Source of the DNA: Asaia krungthepensis NRIC 0535
GTDB taxonomy: Bacteria > Pseudomonadota > Alphaproteobacteria > Acetobacterales > Acetobacteraceae
Assembly (NCBI RefSeq): GCF_025995175.1
Contig: NZ_BAPV01000004.1
Coordinates: 372,001-436,000 of the forward strand
Length of the DNA stretch: 64,000 bases
Direction of reading: 5' to 3'
Shown here: one piece after another, positions 48,009 through 57,407 of the stretch
Numbering within the stretch: the stretch's first letter is position 1
How the letters are laid out: each line of letters starts with the position of its first letter
Position numbers and translations under genes: made by a program
The notes under the pieces: generated by a model
What the model was told of the DNA's origin: nothing
Database searches by the model: none
The model's input: only the letters and a program-made list of their open reading frames with translations

Positions 48009-49520
48009 TCAGAAGATTTCTATGTGGCTCTTGAAGCCCAGCATCGCCTGATCCCGAAGCTGCTTCTGACCGCCCGGATTGAAATAATACTGGAAATCGG
48101 GCGCGAAAGTGACCCCGCGCAGCACATGAATCTGATAGGTCGCTTCGACCACATAGGCGCTGGTCTGCGGGAAGAGCGACCCATTGGGCAAGGGCAGACC
48201 CTGCGCTGCATAGAGACGCTGCGACCGTGTCAGATCGTCGGAAACATGCGTCCAGGAGAAATTGACGCCAATGCCATCCAGCGGGCGCGATTTCCAGAAG
48301 CCGCGATCAAGCACACCAAGTGAAAGCTGGTCCGCACGGGTAGAGGTCTGGGCCTTGTTGAAATAGGCGGCTCCGATCAGGGTCACCCCGGCATCGGGGG
48401 CCTGACCCGGATGATGATACACCATCTGGTCGACCAGCCCCCAGGCCGCCCAGGCGCCATGAACGTCACGCGGCTTCAGCCCGCTCAGGGCAAAGGGATT
48501 GCCATCGCCGTCGTAGTAATTGTCCTTGTGGTCCGCCGTATCATAGGCGAAGCCCGCCTTGTAATGGCCCGGCAGGGAATGGTCGTGGCCAAAACGCGGT
48601 TCCCAGATGAACTCGACCGGCATGGCCTCACCATCGATCGTGGCACCGTTGAACTTGAAACCCGTGCGCATCTGGGCATTGCCGTAAATGGCCTGTGTCT
48701 GGGTGAAGTAGACACCGAACTGGAAGATCGTGTTATCGGTCGGTCTCAGGCGGAACCGTGCCGCCCAGTTGGCATCGGGATAGGAGGCATGGGCGGTATT
48801 GTCACTCGATGCCTTGGGATTGCCGCAGAACGCATTATTCATGAAGTTACAATAGAGCGGATTGGCCGAGAAATCCGACAGGAAGGACATGCGTCCCGCC
48901 GCTACATCGAAACGATCGTTGAACAGGGTTTCCTCACCATAGGCATAAACCAGATGGACCACCACATTGCCGCCACTGCCGTAGATTTCCTGGCTGGGGT
49001 TGAGGTTGTCGCCAAACATGCGGCTGGCGGGAATACCGTAACGCCCGACGATCACGTCATGGGTCGAGAACCCGGTCCAGCCTGCCAGACGCTCCCAGTC
49101 GATATCGTTCTCCATCGAGTACTGGCCGGCATTGCTCGCGCCCTGGCGCAGGCCGAGACCCTTGGTGGGGGCATTGAGCATGCCCGACATTTCATTCGTG
49201 TTGTCGAGCAGGATGGCAATACCCCGCTCACGCAGCCAGGCATTGATGCCCAGAGGATTGACGAAAATCGCCTCGGGCTTCGGCAAGGGCGCGACCGTCG
49301 TATCCTTATGCAGTTCCGACAGAGAGGTCTGAGTCAGGGCAGAGGGCTGCTGGCCCGCATTGATCGCCCCGAGCCCGGCGGGAGCCGGTGCCGTGTCGGG
49401 CGACGATGCAGGAGACACTGCAGACACGGCCTCCTGAGCGTGGGCGCCAGAAGCCAGACATGGCACGGCAAGGCAGACGGAAAAGAAGCGCAGGACGGAA
49501 GAGGACAATGTCTGGCTCAA
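48009..49520 (-). CDS. oprB: OprB-family carbohydrate-selective porin
   Basis: 503 residues with signal peptide VCLAVPCLASGAHA-QE and a C-terminal Phe typical of outer-membrane barrels. An N-terminal segment of ~60 residues rich in Ala, Pro and Ser precedes the family start WLRERGIAILLDNTNE. Typical OprB stretches include GRMSFLSDFSANPLYCNF and YQIHVLRGVTFAPDFQYYFNPGG. It should let glucose and related sugars cross the outer membrane. The upstream region holds a tandem 10-bp repeat. Confidence 0.9.
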   Translation of the reverse strand: MSQTLSSSVLRFFSVCLAVPCLASGAHAQEAVSAVSPASSPDTAPAPAGLGAINAGQQPSALTQTSLSELHKDTTVAPLPKPEAIFVNPLGINAWLRERGIAILLDNTNEMSGMLNAPTKGLGLRQGASNAGQYSMENDIDWERLAGWTGFSTHDVIVGRYGIPASRMFGDNLNPSQEIYGSGGNVVVHLVYAYGEETLFNDRFDVAAGRMSFLSDFSANPLYCNFMNNAFCGNPKASSDNTAHASYPDANWAARFRLRPTDNTIFQFGVYFTQTQAIYGNAQMRTGFKFNGATIDGEAMPVEFIWEPRFGHDHSLPGHYKAGFAYDTADHKDNYYDGDGNPFALSGLKPRDVHGAWAAWGLVDQMVYHHPGQAPDAGVTLIGAAYFNKAQTSTRADQLSLGVLDRGFWKSRPLDGIGVNFSWTHVSDDLTRSQRLYAAQGLPLPNGSLFPQTSAYVVEATYQIHVLRGVTFAPDFQYYFNPGGQKQLRDQAMLGFKSHIEIF

Positions 49521-50433
49521 GCTCCCTGTGGACGGATGACCGTCTTTTAAGAAAACCGACAGGTTTTTTGGACCCTGAGAGTCGTCATTTTATGCCGGTT
49601 TCGTGAGCAGAGCATCATTCAGAGGGAAAAAACACCGTTAAATCTGACTGCAAGCCATCATGACAAATCATGACAAAACGGGTTTCGCGTTCATCCGACA
49701 GCTCAGACCCGCGCCGTTCTCATGTGTGATTGACAAAAATTGACGATATGCCAGCACCCGACCACGCGCGGTCACACCCAATTCCCAGCCGAGCCTACTC
49801 GGCCGTGCCCTGTCGGCAGCGGAGCGACTTCTATCGAGTTCCTAGATCGGCACAATGAAGGACGACGTGGATTTCGGCTCTCCTGCTCAGGGCGGATGGA
49901 GAGATCCGAGAGCCGGTCGGAACTCTGGCAAACGGACCCGCCCCACTCCGAACAAGGGGCACGGACCTGCCCAATAAGGGAACAGGATGAGACCGGATTT
50001 TTTATGGGGATCGCATGTCTGACAGGCCGTTCGCGCTGATCCCAGGGGCTGATTTCCCGCGCAAGAGTCCTCACGCAGGAACATCCGGGGAGAGCATCCG
50101 GCATCGAAATACAGACCCCTCCAAAACCTGAAGAAGAGGCATGGCTCCACCACCGGGGTCATATCCCCGGAAATCGGGGACATCATTATCCGGATACCCT
50201 GGCGGCAGGCAGACTAGATCAAGGATGACGACTGCGGCAATGGGAAATCCGCCATCTCGCACTGCAATCCCAGATTAACGATCTGCATCTCGAGATCACA
50301 GACAATAATGATGCCTTTTATTTCCCAGTGTTTCCATGTCGATATTGATGAATGTTTTTTATTTACAATCACTCGGCATGAAATGATGATAATGCGATCT
50401 GCAATTCAAAAAAAGAACAACAAGAGCACCAGA
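49521..50433. other. Long intergenic region upstream of the second Hint gene
   Basis: About 900 bp with no supported gene. The first ~230 bp probably hold the oprB promoter. From about 50290 to 50430 the DNA turns AT-rich, as it also does upstream of the other Hint gene, and likely holds the promoter of the Hint gene. The middle part is GC-rich with several short hairpins but no recognised RNA. Confidence 0.4.
49658..49677. promoter_or_regulatory. Tandem repeat (TCATGACAAA)x2 upstream of oprB
   Basis: Two exact direct copies of a 10-bp unit, about 140 bp upstream of the oprB start, with a further TTGACAAAAATTGAC at about 49730. The one-turn period suits a regulator bound on one DNA face. No regulator is identified. 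Confidence 0.35.
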
Positions 50434-52719
50434 ATGGTCAATTACATCGTCCAATCCGGCATAACCAGCGACCTCACTTTCGCCAAGTCAGGTGATAGCT
50501 GCACCGTCATGAACGGCGGCACAGTTTCAGGCGCCTATATCCGCGGGGGCGGAGTTATGAACGTATACCCCGGTGGTACAATCACAAACCGTATCGACAT
50601 TGGCAGCGGCGGCTCGCTGAATATGTCGGGGATTATGAATGCGAACTCATTCATCATGGCCAACGGCGTGATGAATATCGCTCCAGCCATGCAAAATCCC
50701 AATAACCTGCAGATCAATCTGATCGGTGGCACGATTAACATGGGTGTCGCCACAGGGATCATATGGGGACAGTATGGGGGCACTGCCAATATCATGGCGG
50801 GCGTCACCTATAACTGTACCAGTCAGATTGCGGCAGGAAATGCCCGCATCGTCGTCCTCAATGGGGCCCGCCTTGGGGCATGTCAGCTTTCCGATGGCAA
50901 TGCCATTGTCATATCCCAAGGTGGAACCCTGCTGACGGCGCAGACGCTGCCCGCAAACACATCCATCGACATTGCAGGCACATTGAACGCGAGTGTGACC
51001 GTCACGAACGGCGCAACCGCCATCATCCGGCAGGGAGCCACACAGGCAAGTGGCAGTGTTAATCTGCGCGGCGGTGTTGTCAGCGCCTATCAGGGTATGC
51101 CGTTTACCTGGGACGGGTCGGGCTCGACACTCTACCTGATGAGCGGTGCGCAATATGTCGCGGGTTATGGTCTGGCCGCGGGACCGAACAGGATTGTCGT
51201 CAGCGCGGGGGCGTCGCTCAACGGAGCCTCCATTCCCAGCCAGAACACAATCAGTGTGGTTTCCGGAGGCGTCCTGTCTGGCGGCACGATCGGATCGGGC
51301 GCTACGGTGATTCTCGATCAGGGCGCAACCATCCAGGGCACGGTCAACCTCGCAGATGGAGCCTCTCTGACGGCATGGGCGGATGCAGGCGGGGCCGTCA
51401 ATCTTCTTGGCTCCACAAATCAGTCTCTCGTCATATCCGGACTGGCAGGTGGCGGAACGCTGAATACCGAAATCCGTGGCTTCGATGGTCAGAGCCCCGG
51501 TAATTCGGATGTCATTCAGTTTGCGGGCCTCACGAAAGACGACATTCAGTCCGTCACTTTTCCCGATCCCGACAGCGTTTTTATCACCTTCAAGAACGGT
51601 AAAGGCATCTGGTTCGCCATGCCGGGGGCAGAGGCAACCGGATACAGCCTGACCACGCGTAATGGCAATCTGGCCTATGAGGTATGCTTCCTGCCAGGCT
51701 GCATGATCCGGACGCCTGAAGGGGATCGCGCCGTCGAAACCCTGCAGGAAGGGGACATGATCTTTGCCATCGAGCCCGATAGCGGCGAAGAGATCATCCG
51801 CCCCGTCATCTGGACAGGCAAGGGCACCGCCCATATCCGCCCCATGCTCAAGGACGACGAGGCCGGCTATCCCGTCCGGATCAGCAAGAACGCGTTGGCG
51901 GAGGGCGTTCCCAGCGCCGACATGCTTGTCACCGGGGAACATTGTCTCTTCCTCGAAGGGCGCTTCGTTCCCGTACGCACGCTGGTGAATGGCCTGAGCA
52001 TTGCGTATGACCGGTCTTTCAGCTCGTACGACTATCACCATATCGAACTGCAGGACCATGCGGCGATCTGGTGCAACGACGCAGCGACCGAAAGCTATCT
52101 GGACACCGGAAATCGCGCGCTCATGACCGGGATCGAAACAGATCAGCCTTCCAGACTGCACACACCCCAGAGATCACCCTTGATCGGCACTGATCCTGCT
52201 TTCGTCACCCCTCTCTGGCAGGAAATATTTGCACGATGCGCAGCAGAAAAAGCCCCGGTCACGCCGTCTCCGGCGCTTATGACGCACGACCCAGATCTCA
52301 CGCTCATCATTCCTGGTGGAATACGTCTGAAGCCCGCATCGGTCGATGAACGAGGCTATCGCTTCGTTCTTCCCTCCGGATCGAAATCAGTACGCCTTGC
52401 GAGCAGACGGGCCCGCCCATGCGACGCCATTGGCCCCTATCACGACGATCGTCGGACCCTGGGTGTGCTGGTGGGTGAAATTCGATACGGAATCGAGGGA
52501 GATGAGGTCTCCACAAAGGCTCATCTCACGCCCGATCTTGCAGGATGGCATGCCGCCGAAAAAGACACTGCGCGATGGACGAATGGCGATGCACAACTGC
52601 CACTTCCTGGAAGCAGCATGACGCAGCCATTGACCCTGACCATAAGGCTCCTGGCAGCAGGCCCTTATCTTGTCGATTTCCGCGGAGAAACGGCGCAGGA
52701 ACTCGACTGCGCTGCATGA
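50434..52719 (+). CDS. Hint-domain protein with strand-loop-strand passenger (complete)
   Basis: 761 residues from ATG 50434 (MVNYIVQSGITSDL), the usual opening of this repeat type; earlier ATGs would add an unlikely Lys-rich leader. Residues ~1-340 are beta repeats with SGG, NGG and GAT turns. A ~70-residue spacer (FDGQSPGNSDVIQFAGLTKDD...) leads to the Hint domain: Cys418 in YEVCFLPGCMIRTPEGDRAVETLQEGD, TGEH at 500-503, then HHIELQDHA and ESYLDTGNR. The C-terminal domain (DPDLTLIIPGG... ARPCDAIGPYHDDRRTLGVLVG) is shared with the protein at 1-2596. No signal peptide, barrel or RTX repeat is seen, so the export route is unclear. It is a likely substrate class for the BAHT enzyme. Confidence 0.88.
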   Translation: MVNYIVQSGITSDLTFAKSGDSCTVMNGGTVSGAYIRGGGVMNVYPGGTITNRIDIGSGGSLNMSGIMNANSFIMANGVMNIAPAMQNPNNLQINLIGGTINMGVATGIIWGQYGGTANIMAGVTYNCTSQIAAGNARIVVLNGARLGACQLSDGNAIVISQGGTLLTAQTLPANTSIDIAGTLNASVTVTNGATAIIRQGATQASGSVNLRGGVVSAYQGMPFTWDGSGSTLYLMSGAQYVAGYGLAAGPNRIVVSAGASLNGASIPSQNTISVVSGGVLSGGTIGSGATVILDQGATIQGTVNLADGASLTAWADAGGAVNLLGSTNQSLVISGLAGGGTLNTEIRGFDGQSPGNSDVIQFAGLTKDDIQSVTFPDPDSVFITFKNGKGIWFAMPGAEATGYSLTTRNGNLAYEVCFLPGCMIRTPEGDRAVETLQEGDMIFAIEPDSGEEIIRPVIWTGKGTAHIRPMLKDDEAGYPVRISKNALAEGVPSADMLVTGEHCLFLEGRFVPVRTLVNGLSIAYDRSFSSYDYHHIELQDHAAIWCNDAATESYLDTGNRALMTGIETDQPSRLHTPQRSPLIGTDPAFVTPLWQEIFARCAAEKAPVTPSPALMTHDPDLTLIIPGGIRLKPASVDERGYRFVLPSGSKSVRLASRRARPCDAIGPYHDDRRTLGVLVGEIRYGIEGDEVSTKAHLTPDLAGWHAAEKDTARWTNGDAQLPLPGSSMTQPLTLTIRLLAAGPYLVDFRGETAQELDCAA

Positions 52720-52726
52720 TCCGATA

Positions 52727-52751
52727 CGGGCGGGGCTTTATGTCCCGCCCG
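52727..52751. terminator. Hairpin after the second Hint gene
   Basis: CGGGCGGG pairs with CCCGCCCG (8 bp) around a 9-nt loop, between this plus-strand gene and the convergent TonB receptor. No T-run is present. Confidence 0.45.
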
Positions 52752-52804
52752 AAGACCGGTCACGCCCGGACATTTTCCCATGCCCGAACAGATGATCCGG
52801 TACG

Positions 52805-55378
52805 TCAGAGATCGTAATTGACCCGGAAGTAATAGTAGCCCCCGTTGATGCCGAGCTGCGAGGTGCTCATGTAATATTGCGGGGCACCGAGATAGCGGTT
52901 CCCGTCAGGCACGCGCGTCGGATAGGCCGAAAAGATGTTGTTGCCGCCAATCGTGGCGGTCCAGCGGGGGGTGATGCGGTAGCTCACATCCAGATTGGTC
53001 GTCCATTTCGGCTTGTTCTGATATTCCAGAAAATGCGTCGTGCTGAACTGGTAAGGGCCCGGGGCATAATAGGTCAGTTGGTTGGTCGTCTGGCCCCAGC
53101 GGATTTCATGAAGCCCGACAACCCATTTTGCATGGGTCCAGTTGCCACCGAAGATGATCTTGCTGCGCGGATAGGCTGTCGTCAGATAGGCAATCGACGC
53201 TGCATTGAGCAGAGGCGCGCCCGTGACGGGGTTGCTGGCCTGATGCGACAGACGCGTGCGGTTGAGGTTGATCGCAGCATCCCAGTCGATACGCCCAAAG
53301 GCGCCCAGCCTGGTCAGATAGGTGACGGTGATATCCAGACCCTGTGTGCGCGTGCTGGCCACGTTGGCAAACCAGTTGGCCGTGATCGCACTCTGGTTCC
53401 AGGTGCTGATATCCGCAGGCAGCGCAAACCCGTTCATCTGCATGGCGCTGATGGCGGTCGCCCCTGAGATATTGCCCCCTGGCATGATCCGGTCGCGCAT
53501 GTTGATCTGATAGATATCGGTCGTGACATGCAGATCGCGGATGGGCTCGACAATGAAGCCGCCCTCTGCATTGGTCGAGCGTTCCGGCTTGAGGCCGGAC
53601 GAGCCATTGGCCAGCGCACCGGGCGAGCCCGCACCGATCAGGCCACGTGCCGCCGTCGGCGAAATATTGAGCGCCGAGTAATATTTCTGGGCCAGCGTCG
53701 GCGCATGAAAGCCATTGCTGATCGTGCCGCGCAGGGCAATGCGCCGCGTGATGTCGTAGCGCAGCGAGACCTTGCCGTTCTGGGTGTTGCCCACATCGGT
53801 ATAGTGCTCGTAGCGCCCGGCCAGATCGAGTTGCAGCCCCTTGGCGAGATAGGTCGAGATATCGAGATAGCCCGCCGCGACATCGCGGCTGTAATTGCCC
53901 GCATTGCCCGGGTTGGTGCCTGCCAGAGCGTCGGAACCATTACCATAGAGCGACCCCGGCGATCCCGTGCCCACGGAATAGCCTTCATAGCGATAGGACG
54001 CGCCACCGGCGAAGTTCACGCTATGCGGCCAGCCGCTGAAGGTAAATTTGCGGCTGAAGTCGAAATCATTCGTCCATTGCTGGTTGTTGAAACCCTGGAC
54101 ATTGAACGAGGTCGGCGTGGCGCCAGTCGCCTTGTTGGTCGAGAGATTGACCGAGTTGATCAGCCCGATATCGTCATAATCGCGGCCATAGACGCTCGAC
54201 ACATCCCAGTGCCAGCCATGGAAATCACCACGCAGGCCGGCCTTGAGTTCGTAGTCATTCTCGTTGAGCGTCTCGACCGGCGAATAGCCCCAGGGATAGA
54301 TTGCCTTATAGGCAGGGTAGGCATTGAGCGACGAGGCCAGACGATAATTCTGGTAGGATTGCGCATAACGATGGGCATAGGTGCCCAGTGCATAAAGCTG
54401 GATATCGTCGGTCAGGTCGTAACCGGCATTGATGGCCACACTCTCACGCGTCTGCTCGGGCTGGCTCAGGATGTTATTCTGATAGGTACCGGTGCGGTTA
54501 TCGGCGGCGCTGCGATAGGTGTGATCCTGATGGACGAAATCGCCGCTGACATGCACGTAGCCGCGTGAGCCGAGGCTGGCACCGCCATCGAGATAGACAC
54601 CCTGCTGGAAGCCATCGCCCTCCGAGGTGATTCCCGTGATGCTCTGGGCATGGAGACCATGCGCCTGCTTCTTCAGGATGATGTTCACGACACCCGCCAC
54701 GGCGTCGGAACCGTACTGGGCCGAAGCGCCGTCACGCAGGACTTCCACATGGTCGATGGCCGCCATCGGGATCATGTCGATATCGGACGCTGTCGAGCCC
54801 TGCTGCGGGCCGGGATTGGAATAGATATTGGCCGTGTTGTGACGACGCTTGCCATCGACCAGAACCAGCGTCTCGTTCGGGTTCAGGCCACGCAGGCTGA
54901 TGGTGTCGGTCATGGCGCCCGCATCGAACCCGGCCGTCGGCGTGGTGAGCGAGGGCAGAAGCAACGCAAGGGCGTCACGCAGCGTGCCCTGTCCGGTCGC
55001 CGCAAGCTGCTTGTGCGAGACGATGTCGAGCGGCGCGATGGAATCGCGTGCCTTCTTGCCGATCTCACGCGTGCCGGTCACCACAATGGCCTCGCTACCG
55101 CCTTCGGACTCACCCGAATGGATCGGGGCCGACTGGCGCGTACGCAGCGCATTGCGGGTTTTTGCAGCGGGCTTACCGGTCACGGCTCGTGTGCTGGCAG
55201 TACTGGCAGACGGAGCGGCCTTGCCCTGCACCCGACCTGGGGCGGCGTCTACCGATGATGCGCCCGCGCTCTGTGCCAGAGCCGCTCCTCCGCAGGACAT
55301 CAGGCACGTCGTGGCAATAAGGGACAGCATCCCCTTGCGTGCGGCTGATGGCAGGAAGGACCGGGAGCGTAACAGCAT
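52805..55378 (-). CDS. TonB-dependent outer-membrane receptor, probably for cobalamin/cobalt
   Basis: 857 residues. A signal peptide (LSLIATTCLMSCGGAALA) and an Ala/Ser-rich linker precede the TonB box region (EAIVVTGTREIG), a plug domain (LRDALALLLPSLTTP...ISLRGLNPNETLVLVDGKRRH...VEVLRDGASAQYGSDAVAGVVNIILK) and a 22-strand barrel. It imports a ligand using TonB energy. It follows cobC by 58 bp on the same strand at the end of a cobalamin-riboswitch operon, so a corrinoid, cobinamide or cobalt chelate is the likely ligand. The receptor type alone does not show this. Confidence 0.88.
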   Translation of the reverse strand: MLLRSRSFLPSAARKGMLSLIATTCLMSCGGAALAQSAGASSVDAAPGRVQGKAAPSASTASTRAVTGKPAAKTRNALRTRQSAPIHSGESEGGSEAIVVTGTREIGKKARDSIAPLDIVSHKQLAATGQGTLRDALALLLPSLTTPTAGFDAGAMTDTISLRGLNPNETLVLVDGKRRHNTANIYSNPGPQQGSTASDIDMIPMAAIDHVEVLRDGASAQYGSDAVAGVVNIILKKQAHGLHAQSITGITSEGDGFQQGVYLDGGASLGSRGYVHVSGDFVHQDHTYRSAADNRTGTYQNNILSQPEQTRESVAINAGYDLTDDIQLYALGTYAHRYAQSYQNYRLASSLNAYPAYKAIYPWGYSPVETLNENDYELKAGLRGDFHGWHWDVSSVYGRDYDDIGLINSVNLSTNKATGATPTSFNVQGFNNQQWTNDFDFSRKFTFSGWPHSVNFAGGASYRYEGYSVGTGSPGSLYGNGSDALAGTNPGNAGNYSRDVAAGYLDISTYLAKGLQLDLAGRYEHYTDVGNTQNGKVSLRYDITRRIALRGTISNGFHAPTLAQKYYSALNISPTAARGLIGAGSPGALANGSSGLKPERSTNAEGGFIVEPIRDLHVTTDIYQINMRDRIMPGGNISGATAISAMQMNGFALPADISTWNQSAITANWFANVASTRTQGLDITVTYLTRLGAFGRIDWDAAINLNRTRLSHQASNPVTGAPLLNAASIAYLTTAYPRSKIIFGGNWTHAKWVVGLHEIRWGQTTNQLTYYAPGPYQFSTTHFLEYQNKPKWTTNLDVSYRITPRWTATIGGNNIFSAYPTRVPDGNRYLGAPQYYMSTSQLGINGGYYYFRVNYDL

Positions 55379-55436
55379 GATAAACCTTACCGTTGATTCA
55401 GGATTTGCCTACTCCTCTTTGCTTGGTTGCACTCTG

Positions 55437-56060
55437 TCAACGGATCGCGGGTATTTGCGCAACAAACCGTCCATGATTGTTGAAAAAATGCAACAGAATG
55501 GCGTGTCCCTGCGCGGGGGCCTTGTCCTCCATTCGAAAAGTGCGGTCCTCGGCCAGAGCCAGCAGGACGCGGAGCGGCCCTCCATGGGTAATCATGCAGC
55601 AGGGCTCCGCCGCCTCGATCCGCTCCTGCCAGAAGGCGGTCACACGCTCGATTAGTGAATTCACGGTCTCTCCGCCGCCGGGCCGATAGCCCAGAGGGTC
55701 AGCAGCCCAGTCATCGACTTCGCCCCGGTCAATATCCGCCCAGCGTCGCCCCTCCCAGGAGCCGAAATCCATCTCGCGCAGACGCTCATCGATTACGAGC
55801 GGCAGGGGAGCGGGCAATAAGGCTGCAAGGGTCTGTGCCGCCGTACTGCAGCGTGTCGATGGGGAGGCATAGAGCGTTCCCTGCTCCCTGCCCTCCAGAA
55901 GAGCAGCCCATAATGCGACATGATCGTGCCACCCCACTGCGAGGGCGAGATCGGACCGCCCATAGCAGAGCCCGCTCGCGCCCTCGACAGGGGGATGCCG
56001 CGCCAAAAGAACCGAGAACGCCGGCGCCGTTGCAGGGCGTTCATCTGGCTCGGCGCTCAT
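55437..56060 (-). CDS. cobC: Histidine phosphatase, probable alpha-ribazole phosphatase
   Basis: 207 residues of the phosphoglycerate-mutase-like fold. The catalytic motif reads LLARHPPV (RHP in place of RHG). Further conserved parts are LYASPSTRCSTAAQTL, LREMDFGSWEGRRW and ITHGGPLR with the second catalytic His. CobC removes phosphate from alpha-ribazole-5'-P in the last part of B12 synthesis. The ATGA overlap with cobB and the riboswitch operon support this role. Biochemistry could differ because the fold is promiscuous. Confidence 0.8.
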   Translation of the reverse strand: MSAEPDERPATAPAFSVLLARHPPVEGASGLCYGRSDLALAVGWHDHVALWAALLEGREQGTLYASPSTRCSTAAQTLAALLPAPLPLVIDERLREMDFGSWEGRRWADIDRGEVDDWAADPLGYRPGGGETVNSLIERVTAFWQERIEAAEPCCMITHGGPLRVLLALAEDRTFRMEDKAPAQGHAILLHFFNNHGRFVAQIPAIR

Positions 56061-57370
56061 TGCGCTTCGCAGAGCACATGAAAGAACGAGCCCGATATCC
56101 TCCCTCTCTGAGCGCCTGCCGCCCCGAGAGGCGTGCCCTCGCCATCACGCAGTTCCGCCAGAGGCGCGTCGTGGCCTTCATGGGTCACGCTGGCATAATG
56201 GAATTCATGGCCGCGCAGTCTCGTCCCCGCCTTCCCGAGCACGCCATTCTGCGAGAGCGTCGCCTCTCGATAGCCGAGCACCATCTTGCGTCTCGCGAAG
56301 GATGTCTCGTGAGACAGCAGGCCGAGCATGGCATGGTGCGTGCCGGTCGCATCGATCAGTCCTTGCCCCATCACCATGAAGCCGCCGCATTCTCCATGAA
56401 CCGGATGTGACGCGGCAAACCTTGTCATGCCGAGGCGAAACTGGGCGGCGTTCGCCAATGGCCCGGCATGAAGCTCAGGATAGCCGCCGGGGAGCCAGCA
56501 GCAATCGGCGCGCTCAGCGGGCGCTTCGTCCCGCAAGGGTGAGAACGGCAGAATTTCCGCCCCCGCTTCGCGCCAGCTTGCGGCCAGATGCGCGTAAAGG
56601 AAGGAAAAAGCGGCATCATTCGCAAGCGCGATACGCTGGCCGGGTGGTTTGAGAGGACATTTATATGCCCCCCGTGCAGGGTCTGCCTCCCTAAGGGGAA
56701 GCGCGAGCGACAGAATGGCGTCGAGATCGAGTTCACGCTCCGCCTTATCGGCCAGAGACGCGAAAAACGCCCTCAGATTGCCCCTTTCGCGTGCTTGGAC
56801 CAACCCGAGATGCCGCTCCGGCAACACAATGGACCGGTCACGACGAAACACCCCAAGCACGCTCTGGCGCATCGCGGCGCGGCAGAGTTTTTCATGACGG
56901 TCAGAGGCAATGTTGTTCAGCACCACCCCACCGATCGACACTTCTGCCGACCATGTGGCCATGCCCTGCGCCACGGCCCCGACACTCTGCCCCTGACCGC
57001 TGGCATCGAGCACAAGCAGAACCGGCAGGCCGAACCGGGCGGCGATATCGGAAGCGGCACCGCGCTGACCATCCTCAAGCGCCAGACCATCGAAGAGCCC
57101 CATAGAGGATTCGATGATCACAAGATCGGCCCCGTCGCCAGCGTGCGCCAGCCCGGCAGAGAGAGCGGCGTCCGACATGGCCCAGCTATCGAGATTGGCG
57201 CAGGGCTTGCCCGTTGCCTCCTGATGGAAGGCGGGATCGATATAATCGGGCCCGGTCTTGAGCGCACGGACCTGGAGGCCGCGCCGTCTGAAGGCTGCGA
57301 GAAGGGACAGGGTCAGTGTGGTCTTGCCCGATCCAGAACGCGGGGCGGCGATCATCAGAATCCGGCTCAT
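56057..57370 (-). CDS. cobB: Hydrogenobyrinate a,c-diamide synthase
   Basis: 437 residues from ATG 57370 (MSRILMIAAPRSGSGKTTLTLSLLAAF). An N-terminal ATP-binding domain with P-loop SGSGKTT and KTGPDYIDPAFH is followed by a class I glutaminase domain (WLPGGYPELH, and the nucleophile Cys in VHGECGGFMVMGQGL). It amidates two side chains of the corrin ring, glutamine-dependent. In the aerobic route the product is the substrate of the CobNST chelatase, whose CobN lies directly upstream. Confidence 0.92.
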   Translation of the reverse strand: MSRILMIAAPRSGSGKTTLTLSLLAAFRRRGLQVRALKTGPDYIDPAFHQEATGKPCANLDSWAMSDAALSAGLAHAGDGADLVIIESSMGLFDGLALEDGQRGAASDIAARFGLPVLLVLDASGQGQSVGAVAQGMATWSAEVSIGGVVLNNIASDRHEKLCRAAMRQSVLGVFRRDRSIVLPERHLGLVQARERGNLRAFFASLADKAERELDLDAILSLALPLREADPARGAYKCPLKPPGQRIALANDAAFSFLYAHLAASWREAGAEILPFSPLRDEAPAERADCCWLPGGYPELHAGPLANAAQFRLGMTRFAASHPVHGECGGFMVMGQGLIDATGTHHAMLGLLSHETSFARRKMVLGYREATLSQNGVLGKAGTRLRGHEFHYASVTHEGHDAPLAELRDGEGTPLGAAGAQRGRISGSFFHVLCEAQ

Positions 57371-57407
57371 CGGGCATCCCCTGCACAAGGAAAAAGCTGG
57401 CAGACCC

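Noticed and set aside
53528-54568. Plus-strand frame opposite the TonB receptor
   Set aside because: Receptor plug and barrel are continuous on the minus strand.
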